A DNA stretch of 64,000 nucleotides from an uncultured Clostridia bacterium (GCA_934247935.1 CAKQKE010000003.1:248001-312000), one strand, 5' to 3'. Positions 8,676 through 16,247 are shown, counted from the stretch's first letter. The notes: generated by a model not told the origin, from the sequence alone. A program made the numbers and translations.

Positions 8676-9098
8676 TCAGATATCTGAACCGATTTCGAGC
8701 GATTTCGGATTACTGACGAATCGACATAACTTTTCGGGCATATTTCGGTCGGTGGTATATTGTTTGAATCCTTCTCCAACCCTTACTAAAACCCGCGTTC
8801 TTGCGGCTATATCGTATATTTTACCATCAAGCGGACTTCGCCAGTTCTTCTTTGCTTCGTATTTTTTGCTTTCGATTGTAAGATAGTTTTTCTTTATGAC
8901 CTTGTATCCCATTTTAACATATTCCATCGTCAGTTTTTGTTCGGCTTCTATTATGGCTGTCACGTCTGAAACGTTTATCGAATATTTCTGAGCAATCATT
9001 CTTGCCATAGATAACTGGTCTATTGTTCTTGGTTTCGGCACGCCGCTTACGATTGTCCTTTTTTTAGTCGGCTTTGTCGGTCTTGTTATTTCACTCAT
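8676..9098 (-). CDS. HU/IHF-like DNA-binding protein
   Basis: 140 residues. After a 25-residue basic leader (PTKPTKKRT), the rest matches the HU/IHF fold: two helices with a hydrophobic pattern (about 29-65), a GY-x-V-turn-NYLTIE strand, then SPLDGKIYDIAARTRVLVRVGEGFK, which parallels the HU sequence NP-x-TG-x-x-x-x-IPA-x-x-x-P-x-F-x-x-G-x-x-L. It probably bends DNA as an architectural factor during recombination or replication of the element, which fits the neighbouring recombinases. The start at 9098 follows GGAAGG. Confidence 0.7.
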   Translation of the reverse strand: MSEITRPTKPTKKRTIVSGVPKPRTIDQLSMARMIAQKYSINVSDVTAIIEAEQKLTMEYVKMGYKVIKKNYLTIESKKYEAKKNWRSPLDGKIYDIAARTRVLVRVGEGFKQYTTDRNMPEKLCRFVSNPKSLEIGSDI

Positions 9099-9114
9099 TT
9101 TTTACACCTTCCTT

Positions 9115-9858
9115 TTAATATTCATCTGCATAAAGCATTGTTGAATGGTCTATATCGTCGATAACGAAAATTTTTTTATCGAGTAGACTTTGATATTCGG
9201 GCTTATAGTCGATATACACGACTGTCAATTTCGGCGGCTTTTCCTGCTCCCGTTTAACGGCGATCAGTCCTTGTCCGAGTTTTTCAAACGTGAACACCTG
9301 CAAATAGTCTGTATCGTTATACTCATTTATGTCTTCATCGATAATTTCCCATATCAGAATTTTCAGTTCATCGGGTAACGTTTCGGCGATTGCTCTCGTC
9401 ATAAGGCGGGTAGCCTTGTTGAATTTTATATTTGCTTCGTCGTTCTCTCTCTCGCAACAAGAACCGGCACACGTTGCAACGTTTTCTATTTCGTCGGGCT
9501 TTGTTATACCTTCGTCTGAACGCTGAAACTCGGGATTATTCTCGGCTTCTCTTTGGAGAGTGTAGAGTATAACCCCGTCGCCTGCGTCGTCGAAAACGAA
9601 AATTTTTTTGTTCCATATTGCTCCGCCGAAATCGATATTTTTATCTTCTTCGGGCTGAAATTCTTTTAAGTTGTATTTTGTTGTTATTTCTTGCTCTTCT
9701 TCGATTGTTTCTGCGATTGCAACAGCGGAATTGTTAGCCCCGCCGTTAATACATTCCCTGACTTTTTCCATTGCTTTGAACATTTCATAATGCAATTCTT
9801 TTGGATAGTTCCTTGTCGATAAATAATTTTCAAGTTCATATTGATTTTCAAATGTCAT
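9115..9858 (-). CDS. DUF960-like element protein with internal repeat
   Basis: 247 residues, acidic. Residues about 145-235 (RAIAETLPDELKILIWEIID, then DYLQVF) resemble the DUF960 family, small proteins of unknown function found in Firmicutes and their phages and elements. The N-terminal half is unrelated, but a KKIFV-F/I-DD segment occurs twice (about 83 and 231), suggesting an internal duplication. CAGSCC gives a small Cys cluster at about 130. ATG at 9858 follows CAGGAGG, and the gene forms an operon with the HU-like gene. The function is unknown. Confidence 0.6.
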   Translation of the reverse strand: MTFENQYELENYLSTRNYPKELHYEMFKAMEKVRECINGGANNSAVAIAETIEEEQEITTKYNLKEFQPEEDKNIDFGGAIWNKKIFVFDDAGDGVILYTLQREAENNPEFQRSDEGITKPDEIENVATCAGSCCERENDEANIKFNKATRLMTRAIAETLPDELKILIWEIIDEDINEYNDTDYLQVFTFEKLGQGLIAVKREQEKPPKLTVVYIDYKPEYQSLLDKKIFVIDDIDHSTMLYADEY

Positions 9859-9884
9859 TTTTGCCTCCTGATTTTTCTTATCCT

Positions 9885-9900
9885 CAAATTGATAATATAT
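9885..9900. promoter_or_regulatory. shared AT-rich box upstream of the DUF960-like gene
   Basis: CAAATTGATAATATAT is the partner of the box at 4571-4586 (one mismatch). It lies about 27 bases upstream of the start codon, next to CTTATCCTC, so it may be a promoter or operator shared by the two transcription units. Confidence 0.35.
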
Positions 9901-9932
9901 TTTTATATTTCGGATTTTCCAGATCTAAGGGC

Positions 9933-9964
9933 AAAAAAAAGAGATACGGTTTTCCCATATCTCT
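9933..9964 (-). terminator. Rho-independent terminator after the lipoprotein gene
   Basis: AGAGATA and TATCTCT arms around a 10-base loop are followed on the minus strand by eight T. Confidence 0.85.
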
Positions 9965-10013
9965 CATCATTATCATAATATATGATTGTTTTTAAGTTTA
10001 TTTTTTAATCTTT

Positions 10014-11246
10014 TTAAGCCCTTGCAAATTTACCATACTTTTTGTTTGCAAGCAATCCAACATTGAACTCATTGCCTAAGTATACAAATGTCTGCTCCTG
10101 GCACCATGCTTCGTCTTTTCCTTCTGGAACTTCCATTACTAGTGTCTTATTCTTCCAGTCCATATAGAAATTGTTTTCACCAACTGGTAAGTACTCAAAT
10201 CCCATTGTGGGTCTCTCAGTATATAGTGGTGTGCCAAAGCCGTCCATATTGATATATATGTAGTAGAAATTCTTGTTTCCAAGACTCTCAATTTTTCCAA
10301 TGAAACTGGTTTTATTTGGGTATGAGATAGATAAAGTACCTATTGAAAGCGTAACTTTTGATTTAATTGTTACATTCTTTTTTACATTATATGAGTATTC
10401 AACAGAAATAGTTCCTGCTCCTTCAAAATATCCATCTTCTCCTGCAGTAACTTCATTTTTATCATAGCCATTAATTAACCATACCTTCTCAATCTTTGCC
10501 CCATCTATAGCACCAATCTTGAATCTGATAGGCAACTGAGCGGTTCTGTCAGCATTCAACCCATCCAATGGATTTATAACATCATAGAACCTAACAGCAG
10601 TGTTTTTAATGTCGCTGTCCACTTTATATATAGTATATCTTTCTCTATTATTCAAATTAACAGCAAATTTGTTTCTGCCATCACGTTTGTCGGAGTAGTA
10701 CATCCATTTTATTCTGATATTACTGGGGGTTGAATCGGGACTTAACAATCTGAGTTGGTATGTGCAGGTTTCATTATCAGAGCCCATCCACCTTATATCA
10801 CGGTCTTTAATTGATTTCCATGTGCCTTCGGTTGTGTAATATTCAACTTCTTCATCATCTGCCGAGAGTCTGAAGTCCATAATATAGTAGTCGTATGGGT
10901 TATTGAGTTTGATTGTGAAATTGATGATTGTTTGGTCTTTGAAGATTGCTAAATAGTCGGTGTTACTTAAAATATCGTCATCATAATGATGGTCGTCATT
11001 CAAAGGTGTAGCATTGAAATTGTTATAAAACGACGTAAAAGACAGTGCCGATATTTTTTGAGTTGACGGGGCTTTAAGTTCGGTGTTGACTGTCGCTTGA
11101 ATACCCATTAACTCGACTTTGCCTTCGTCTTCAGATATTGAACTTGAATCGCTCGATGAATCATCTTCAACAAAGTCACAGCCTACAAAGGCGCAAAGTG
11201 ATATTGCCATCAAAAGGCTTAAAAATAGTGCTATTAGTTTTTTCAT
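10014..11246 (-). CDS. secreted lipoprotein, element cargo
   Basis: 410 residues. A lipoprotein signal peptide (MKKLIALFLSLLMAISL) ends in the lipobox FVGC (Cys at about 23), followed by a Ser/Asp/Glu-rich linker. The rest is rich in beta-type segments with many Asn, Asp and Tyr. No enzymatic motif or known repeat was recognised. It should be anchored to the outer face of the membrane. It ends a three-gene set with two small membrane proteins (gaps of 4 bases each). Codon choice is visibly different from the host genes around it (fewer CG-containing codons), which supports recent transfer. The function is unknown. Confidence 0.75.
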   Translation of the reverse strand: MKKLIALFLSLLMAISLCAFVGCDFVEDDSSSDSSSISEDEGKVELMGIQATVNTELKAPSTQKISALSFTSFYNNFNATPLNDDHHYDDDILSNTDYLAIFKDQTIINFTIKLNNPYDYYIMDFRLSADDEEVEYYTTEGTWKSIKDRDIRWMGSDNETCTYQLRLLSPDSTPSNIRIKWMYYSDKRDGRNKFAVNLNNRERYTIYKVDSDIKNTAVRFYDVINPLDGLNADRTAQLPIRFKIGAIDGAKIEKVWLINGYDKNEVTAGEDGYFEGAGTISVEYSYNVKKNVTIKSKVTLSIGTLSISYPNKTSFIGKIESLGNKNFYYIYINMDGFGTPLYTERPTMGFEYLPVGENNFYMDWKNKTLVMEVPEGKDEAWCQEQTFVYLGNEFNVGLLANKKYGKFARA

Positions 11247-11250
11247 TTTT

Positions 11251-11517
11251 TTATTCTCCTTTTTTGTTTAAATTTTCTTGATTAGATTTTTGTTGCTCGT
11301 TATTATCGTTTTCTGTAATAATTCTTAAAATCTCTTCTTGACGTTTTGTTTCGCGATGTTTGAAATGTAAGTTTATTATTAGTTTTGCAATATAGTATAA
11401 AACTAAAAATAAAGCAATTATCAGTGCTGTTTCGCAAATCATATGCACGCATAATGTAACTACTTGTTCCCATGACAAAACGTTTAAGTTATCGATTTGC
11501 GGTAAAATCTTAAACAA
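11251..11517 (-). CDS. small single-pass membrane protein
   Basis: 88 residues. One strong membrane segment (about residues 26-50, CETALIIALFLVLYYIAKLI) is followed by a charged cytoplasmic-type tail rich in Glu, Lys, Gln and Asn. It sits 4 bases from each neighbour, between the N-anchored 156-residue protein and the lipoprotein, so the three are probably co-expressed. No family was recognised; it is too small for a transporter and could be a partner or anchor subunit. Confidence 0.65.
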   Translation of the reverse strand: MFKILPQIDNLNVLSWEQVVTLCVHMICETALIIALFLVLYYIAKLIINLHFKHRETKRQEEILRIITENDNNEQQKSNQENLNKKGE

Positions 11518-11521
11518 TATT

Positions 11522-11992
11522 TTATTCTCCTTTAGCTTCTTTTTTTACTTTTTCCCATTCTTCTTTTAACAACGATTGAGATATTAAGATTATGTCTTCA
11601 ATCGTTTTTTTGTCGTTGTAACTGTCGAGTTGCAAAATTTTGTTTCTGAGCATTAAATGCAGTGGCTCGTTAAGATTTAGCCGTAGCAATATTTCGTTCC
11701 GTGCTTTCCAATACTTGTTTGTTCGCAAGGTATTGTTACTTTTCAAAACACATTCTTTTTTACAGACTTCATCATCCTTAGCGATCGGACAAGGGTTTTG
11801 AATTTCGGCAAGCATAGTAGAAATAAAATCGCGCATTGCATTAAGCCATTTATTTCTGCTTTGCGATACCGTTTCTGCGAATAGTTCCTTGTAGTTATAC
11901 CTAATCGTCTTTTTTGAAACCAACCACGAAACGAAAGCCGAAACTAAAACCCCGACTAATGCGATAAGTGCCGCTTTTTCTTCAACAGACAT
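11522..11992 (-). CDS. membrane-anchored helical protein of unknown function
   Basis: 156 residues. An N-terminal membrane helix (about 7-25, ALIALVGVLVSAFVSWLV) is followed by a mostly helical domain with a QSRNKWLNAMRDFI segment and a Cys cluster (NPCPIAKDDEVCKKEC, about 67-82). ATG at 11992 follows an AGGAGGGG ribosome site. It is the first gene of the cargo trio, preceded by the candidate structured leader RNA. Similar short anchored proteins occur in mobile elements, but no function is known. Confidence 0.65.
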   Translation of the reverse strand: MSVEEKAALIALVGVLVSAFVSWLVSKKTIRYNYKELFAETVSQSRNKWLNAMRDFISTMLAEIQNPCPIAKDDEVCKKECVLKSNNTLRTNKYWKARNEILLRLNLNEPLHLMLRNKILQLDSYNDKKTIEDIILISQSLLKEEWEKVKKEAKGE

Positions 11993-12024
11993 TTTTCCCC
12001 TCCTTTTTTAGATTTTTCGGGCAT

Positions 12025-12060
12025 TAAAAAAGTGTCGCCCCCAAGAATGAAAGCGACACT
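12025..12060 (-). terminator. Rho-independent terminator
   Basis: AGTGTCGC and GCGACACT form an 8-bp stem around 14 bases, followed on the minus strand by six T. It lies upstream of the 11992 gene, hence is a candidate attenuator. Confidence 0.8.
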
Positions 12061-12207
12061 GTAAAAATGCACACTCTCGCTTCTTGTTGCCACACAATGA
12101 ATTATTACAAACTACTATACAATATTTTTGTAATGCGAAAGAAAGCACATCTCTACCGAGATATACTTATTGCATAGCAGTTGCATTTTTTTATTTCATT
12201 ATGTGGC
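12025..12207 (-). ncRNA. candidate structured RNA or attenuating leader, about 180 nt
   Basis: A promoter at 12214-12242 and a strong terminator at 12025-12060 bracket about 180 bases with no useful ORF. The transcript contains ATCTC-GGTA-GAGAT (12149-12162), an 8-bp stem ATTACAAA/TTTGTAAT (12104-12134) and the terminator stem. It is either an independent small RNA of the element or a 5' leader with an attenuator for the gene that starts at 11992. No known riboswitch signature was recognised. Confidence 0.5.
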
Positions 12208-12213
12208 ACTTTC

Positions 12214-12242
12214 AGTATAACACCTTTAACTGTCATTTGCAA
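12214..12242 (-). promoter_or_regulatory. promoter for the structured RNA/cargo trio
   Basis: TTGCAA (-35) and TATACT (-10) are separated by 17 bases. The 12-base -10 context GGTGTTATACTG is identical to that of the promoter at 8538-8566. Confidence 0.65.
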
Positions 12243-12263
12243 TATTTTTGTCGAGCATTTCAA

Positions 12264-12776
12264 CTAAAATGTACTTTTTATCTGTTGAATCAGGCGTTTC
12301 AAACGGCTTTCCGAGAAGTAATCCAGAACGCCGCTTATATTAGAAGCGAAAGTATATCGCGCCATTTGCGTGTATTCATCGGGTAGTCCAAAGGCGATTG
12401 TATATCTAATAGCCCTTGAAAATTCCGTTTGATTATTCAGTTTATAAAAAGCCCCTTCATAACCGCGCAATATATTAAACGACGAAAGCCATATAATGAT
12501 TGAACGCGTCATAAAGGGGCTGTATTTTTTGTTGTAAAGCATTATTGACGAAAGCAAATCGAGTGCCTTTGTAAAATTCGGGTTACCTTGCGCTTTCAAA
12601 GATTCAAACGGCGATAAGATTTTTGCTTTATCGTTAAAACCTATAATATGCAGTTGAACGCTCTGTTCCGAAAGACAGGCTCGGTTTGCTTTGATGATGA
12701 ATTGTTGTATTTGTTTTATGAATTTTGCCGAGCCGTATGAAAGGTCGGCAATTATATATACGTTTGTCGTTCTCAT
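12264..12776 (-). CDS. VWA-like domain protein (tentative)
   Basis: 170 residues. The pattern VYIIADLSYGS (strand then DxS, a MIDAS-like start), followed by LHIIGFNDKA and RSIIIWLSSFN strands, resembles von Willebrand factor A domains of the bacterial TerY type; the MIDAS motif is imperfect. VWA proteins usually bind metal and mediate protein-protein contacts. ATG at 12776 has a weak ribosome site (AAGGAATTTTTAC). It is the first gene at the right end of the element, with no direct partner. Confidence 0.5.
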   Translation of the reverse strand: MRTTNVYIIADLSYGSAKFIKQIQQFIIKANRACLSEQSVQLHIIGFNDKAKILSPFESLKAQGNPNFTKALDLLSSIMLYNKKYSPFMTRSIIIWLSSFNILRGYEGAFYKLNNQTEFSRAIRYTIAFGLPDEYTQMARYTFASNISGVLDYFSESRLKRLIQQIKSTF

Positions 12777-13296
12777 TGTAAAAATTCCTTTTGTCTTGTT
12801 TTAATCCCGCCCACCCCCGAAAAGAAGTTTTGAGCGGAACTTCTGCCGCCCCCTTTCGGGGCAAAACGGGAAGCCACCCGAAACGGTTTTTATCCGAATC
12901 GGGGAAAACGGTCGGCGATTGATTGCCGCCGATTTAGTAAAAATTGCGATGAAACAGCCCTGAATATACAGAATAAGTGGTATTTTTTGCGAAAAATTAC
13001 GAAATTGGACTTATGCTTAATATTCAAGGTCGGGCGAAAATCGGGAGTTTTTCCGTTTTCTCCCCGATTCCCCGATTTTGTTTCGGGGAGAGTATGATAT
13101 GTTGAAAGATAATATGTAAAAACCCGACTTTGCGAACAGACGAAAAGTCGGGTGAAATGGATAAACCACTGAATGTTCAGTGGTCAAGAGTAGTGCAACG
13201 CCCTTGGCGTGGATAGCGACAAGGGCGGATATAAAGCGTTAAAAAGTATAGAAAAAACGCGTCCGTTCCTGAATTTAAGAATGGACGCGCCTCGTG
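12777..13296. other. gene-free right end of the element with several hairpins
   Basis: No convincing gene. 12800-12930 is unusually GC-rich. Farther right are three perfect inverted repeats: CCCGACTT arms (13128-13155, with five T on the minus strand), CCACTGAA/TTCAGTGG (13167-13184) and CGCCCTT/AAGGGCG (13200-13228). The tRNA terminator follows at 13253-13292. They could be recombinase-binding or transfer/replication sites. Confidence 0.5.
13253..13292 (-). terminator. terminator of the tRNA operon
   Basis: GGCGCGTCC and GGACGCG arms around a 20-base loop are followed on the minus strand by six T, directly downstream of tRNA-Glu. If the element boundary is at 13297, the element supplies this terminator in place of the host one left at 2674-2702. 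Confidence 0.75.
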
Positions 13297-13297
13297 T

Positions 13298-13372
13298 TGG
13301 TGACCCCTACGGGATTCGAACCCATGATACCGCCGTGAAAGGGCGATGTCTTAACCGCTTGACCAAGGGGCC
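13298..13372 (-). tRNA. tRNA-Glu (anticodon UUC)
   Basis: A 75-nt cloverleaf with encoded CCA: acceptor GGCCCCT/AGGGGTC, anticodon loop CTTTCAC (TTC), T loop TTCGAAT. Its 3' end is the probable integration site of the element: 13 bases are repeated at 2705-2717 and 21 bases at 2543-2563. The gene stays complete after integration. Confidence 0.93.
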
Positions 13373-13402
13373 ATCATATATATTAAATTTGTGTGTTGTC
13401 TA

Positions 13403-13479
13403 TGGTAGCGGCGGTCAGATTCGAACCAACGACCTGCCGGGTATGAACCGGCCGCTATAACCAGCTAAGCTACGCCGCC
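13403..13479 (-). tRNA. tRNA-Met, elongator type (anticodon CAU)
   Basis: A 77-nt cloverleaf with encoded CCA and anticodon stem-loop GCCGG-TTCATAC-CCGGC. It lacks the initiator hallmarks. A tRNA-Ile2 with lysidine-modified CAU cannot be excluded from sequence, and tilS is nearby. The acceptor begins with a G-U pair. Confidence 0.85.
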
Positions 13480-13502
13480 ATATTGCATCCTTAAAAGGAT
13501 AA

Positions 13503-13580
<78 letters not shown>

Positions 13581-13871
13581 GTGGAAAACATCTTATGATG
13601 CTTACTTAATATACACGATTTTTCCGCTTTTGTCAAACAATTTTATATACTTTCTCAACTTTTTTTTATTTGTTTTAAATTTTGGCTTTTTGAAAGTTTT
13701 TTATAATAAAAATAATTCCTTTATTTCAACCTTTTCTTCTGAATAAATAAATTTACCATTTTGCCGCATATGTATCCTCGGCTTTATTTCGCCGTTTCCC
13801 TTTCGTTTTTTATTTTCCAGGATTTCCTTTAATTAAAATTTACCATTTAAAATCTTTTGGCTTGTTTACGT
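13581..13871. other. intergenic between tRNA operon and tilS promoter
   Basis: About 290 bases hold the divergent tRNA promoter (13608-13636). The rest, up to the tilS promoter at 13872, is AT-rich with no gene, repeat or hairpin that stands out. Confidence 0.6.
13608..13636 (-). promoter_or_regulatory. promoter of the fMet-Met-Glu tRNA operon
   Basis: TTGACA and TATATT are separated by 17 bases and lie about 28 bases upstream of tRNA-fMet. Confidence 0.85.
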
Positions 13872-13900
13872 TTGCAATTATTATCATGTTTTGTTATAAT
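13872..13900 (+). promoter_or_regulatory. tilS promoter giving a near-leaderless start
   Basis: TTGCAA and TATAAT are separated by 17 bases. The -10 box ends only 6 bases before the ATG at 13907, so transcription should begin at or next to the start codon. Confidence 0.7.
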
Positions 13901-13906
13901 GACGGT

Positions 13907-15229
13907 ATGTTGAATTTATCGCTTTTTAAAAACAACTGTACGGTTGCCGTCGCATTGTCGGGCGGAATCGACTCGATGTGCCTTTTGCATTTGCTTTTAC
14001 AGCAAAAAGGAAGGCTTTTTAAAGACGTCGTGGCAATCAACGTAGAACATGGTTTAAGGGGAAAAGAATCAATCGACGACAGCAAATTCGTCGAAAAGCA
14101 TTGCAAACAACTGGGGGTAAAACTTTTTTCTTACAGTGTCGATAGCAAAACTTACGCCAAAGAAAACAAAATGCCCGAGGAAGAAGCGGCGCGCATTTTG
14201 CGCTATAATTGCTTTTTCGATTGTTTAAATAATGGCAACTGCGATTGTGTGGCGACCGCTCATCACCTTTCGGACAACGCCGAAAGCATACTTTTCAATT
14301 TGTTCAGGGGATGTTCTTTAAAGGGTGCGGGCGGAATGAGTCCGTCTTGTTACGACGGCAAAATCGTGCGACCGCTTTTGTACACAAGCAAACAAGAAAT
14401 TATTGATTACGCCCAAAAAAACAATATTCCTTTCGTAATCGACAGCACCAACAACAATCTCGATCTAACGAGAAATTATATAAGAAATACTCTATCGCCA
14501 AACATTAAAAAAATTTTTCCCGCATACGAAAAAGCCCTTTCCAAGTTTGCGTCGTTTGCTCTACGCGACGAGGCGTTTTTGGACAGTTTTGCGCAAAACG
14601 GTATGCGTTATCGTGACAGCGAGGTCTCTTTTGATTTGACCTTTGACGACGCGATTTTTGACAGAAGGGTCATTGCCGCGATTAAATATCTGGGGGTAAA
14701 AAAGGACTTTACTTACACCCAGATTCAAGCGGCAAAAAGCCTGATAAATGCAAAAAACGGCACGACGGTCGACTTAATCGGGAATATAAAAGCAGTAAAA
14801 GATTACGACCTTATCACGATTTATGTTCCACGAAAAAGGGACAAAACAGAAATTAATTTTTGCATAGGCACGCACAATTTATGCGGCCATACGATTACCG
14901 TTTCAAAAACGGATTTACCGAGTACAGAGACAATGGCAACCGACTCGAAAAGCGGAATATTTTATTTCGACGGAGACAAAATACCCGTAGGCAGCGTAAT
15001 CAGAACAAGGCGCGACGGAGACGTTTTTATACCGTTTAACGGAAAAAGTAAAAAAATTAAAGATTATTTTATCGACAAAAAAGTACCGACAAGGGAGAGA
15101 GATTTTATTCCCATGCTCTGCTACGGAAAAAACGTGCTTTTAATTGAAAATTTTTCGATTTCAGATGTAATTAAAGTAGACAAAAACACAGTAAATGTGT
15201 TAAAATTTTATGCATACAAAGGAGAATAA
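13907..15229 (+). CDS. tilS: tRNA(Ile)-lysidine synthase
   Basis: TilS modifies C34 of tRNA-Ile2 (CAU) to lysidine with ATP, changing its decoding from Met to Ile; the gene is essential in bacteria. The N-type ATP pyrophosphatase loop SGGIDS is at residues about 18-23, followed by the NVEHGLRGKESIDD and ATAHHLSDNAE segments of the catalytic domain and a C-terminal RNA-binding region, about 440 residues in all. An upstream ATG at 13862 would put the promoter inside the gene, so 13907 is preferred. It overlaps the ribosome site of hpt and is co-transcribed with it, as in many Firmicutes, where ftsH usually follows (here ftsH is at 36-38 kb). Confidence 0.92.
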   Translation: MLNLSLFKNNCTVAVALSGGIDSMCLLHLLLQQKGRLFKDVVAINVEHGLRGKESIDDSKFVEKHCKQLGVKLFSYSVDSKTYAKENKMPEEEAARILRYNCFFDCLNNGNCDCVATAHHLSDNAESILFNLFRGCSLKGAGGMSPSCYDGKIVRPLLYTSKQEIIDYAQKNNIPFVIDSTNNNLDLTRNYIRNTLSPNIKKIFPAYEKALSKFASFALRDEAFLDSFAQNGMRYRDSEVSFDLTFDDAIFDRRVIAAIKYLGVKKDFTYTQIQAAKSLINAKNGTTVDLIGNIKAVKDYDLITIYVPRKRDKTEINFCIGTHNLCGHTITVSKTDLPSTETMATDSKSGIFYFDGDKIPVGSVIRTRRDGDVFIPFNGKSKKIKDYFIDKKVPTRERDFIPMLCYGKNVLLIENFSISDVIKVDKNTVNVLKFYAYKGE

Positions 15230-15233
15230 AACC

Positions 15234-15797
15234 ATGGAATTTAAACGCAACAACATCCAGTACAAAGACCTTGAAAAAATCCTTATTACCGAAGACGAAT
15301 TGAGCGCGAGAATACATCAACTTGCGGCGCAAATCAGCAAAGATTACGAAGGTAAATGTCCGCTTATGGTTGCCATTTTGAAAGGCAGTATTATGTTTTA
15401 TACCGACCTTATAAGGGCAATGACCATTCCTGTAGAAATGGATTTTATGTCTATATCCAGTTATGGTAACGGCACGAAAACTTCGGGCGAAGTCAAACTT
15501 ATTAAAGACCTCGACAGAATAATCGAAGGAAAAGACCTTATTATCGTCGAAGACATTGTGGACAGCGGCTATACCCTTTCTTATTTAAAGCGTTTACTTT
15601 CCGCGCGCAAACCCAACTCCATTAAAATATGCACACTTTTAGATAAATTTGAAAGAAGAGAAGTCGAGTTGACTCCTGATTACAAGGGTTTTGATATAGG
15701 CAACGAATTTGTTGTCGGTTATGGACTCGATTACGCTGAAATTTATAGAAATTTGCCCGAAATCGGCGTGTTGAAGGCTGAAGTTTATCAAAAATAA
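15234..15797 (+). CDS. hpt: hypoxanthine phosphoribosyltransferase
   Basis: 187 residues from ATG 15234, which follows AAAGGAG. It catalyses purine salvage: hypoxanthine or guanine plus PRPP gives IMP or GMP. The PRPP-binding motif EDIVDSGYT is at about 106-114, the flexible-loop SSYGNG at about 75-80 and the C-terminal VGYGLDYAEIYRNLPEIGVL typical of the enzyme. It is a cytoplasmic protein in an operon with tilS, and a terminator follows at 15819-15860. Confidence 0.95.
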   Translation: MEFKRNNIQYKDLEKILITEDELSARIHQLAAQISKDYEGKCPLMVAILKGSIMFYTDLIRAMTIPVEMDFMSISSYGNGTKTSGEVKLIKDLDRIIEGKDLIIVEDIVDSGYTLSYLKRLLSARKPNSIKICTLLDKFERREVELTPDYKGFDIGNEFVVGYGLDYAEIYRNLPEIGVLKAEVYQK

Positions 15798-15818
15798 TTA
15801 AATTGGTTTATTAAAAAA

Positions 15819-15860
15819 GCAGTTTGTAAGTTGCATTGAAATTTACAAACTGCTTTTATT
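15819..15860 (+). terminator. terminator of tilS-hpt
   Basis: GCAGTTTGTAA and TTACAAACTGC arms (11 bp) are followed by a T-rich tract. Confidence 0.85.
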
Positions 15861-15864
15861 TTAA

Positions 15865-15893
15865 TTGACTTTTGTAGCAAAACCGTCTAAAAT
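15865..15893 (+). promoter_or_regulatory. promoter of the small HTH gene
   Basis: TTGACT and TAAAAT are separated by 17 bases, about 31 bases before the ATG at 15924. Confidence 0.7.
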
Positions 15894-15923
15894 ATATCTA
15901 AAGTTTTATTGAGGGGCTTTATT

Positions 15924-16217
15924 ATGACACCGGAAAGACAAAAATATTTTGCTAAAATGAGTAAAGAAGAATTGGACTCGTTGACTTTTAAAGACTTCCT
16001 TGTCGATGAAATCGAAGAGTTTAAAAACAACACTCCCCTTTCTCCGGAAGAAAAAAACAACATCGATTTGTTTTTTATTCAAGGAATGAAAGCGTCCGCG
16101 GTCGCAAAAATTATTCACGTGAGCCGCGCAACGGCATATAGAATGCGAAAAGAACTTTCTTTAAGAATGAAAAAAACATTGCAAATGATGCTTTATAAAG
16201 AAGGAAAAGACGATTGA
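15924..16217 (+). CDS. small helix-turn-helix protein
   Basis: 97 residues from ATG 15924, preceded by GAGGGG; an upstream ATG at 15909 is less likely. The C-terminal half (FIQGMKASAVAKIIHVSRAT, then YRMRKELS) is a helix-turn-helix of the sigma-70 region 4/homeodomain-like type. The N-terminal half is acidic. It may be a small regulator, but the target is unknown. Monocistronic, with its own promoter and terminator. Confidence 0.65.
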   Translation: MTPERQKYFAKMSKEELDSLTFKDFLVDEIEEFKNNTPLSPEEKNNIDLFFIQGMKASAVAKIIHVSRATAYRMRKELSLRMKKTLQMMLYKEGKDD

Positions 16218-16223
16218 TTTTAC

Positions 16224-16247
16224 GCCCGCCACAGTGCGGGCTTTTTT
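16224..16247 (+). terminator. terminator of the small HTH gene
   Basis: GCCCGC and GCGGGC arms are followed by six T. Confidence 0.85.

Noticed and set aside
13209..13460. 83-codon plus-strand frame across the tRNA operon
   Set aside because: It reads through the antisense of tRNA-Glu and tRNA-Met; a by-product of the tRNA genes.
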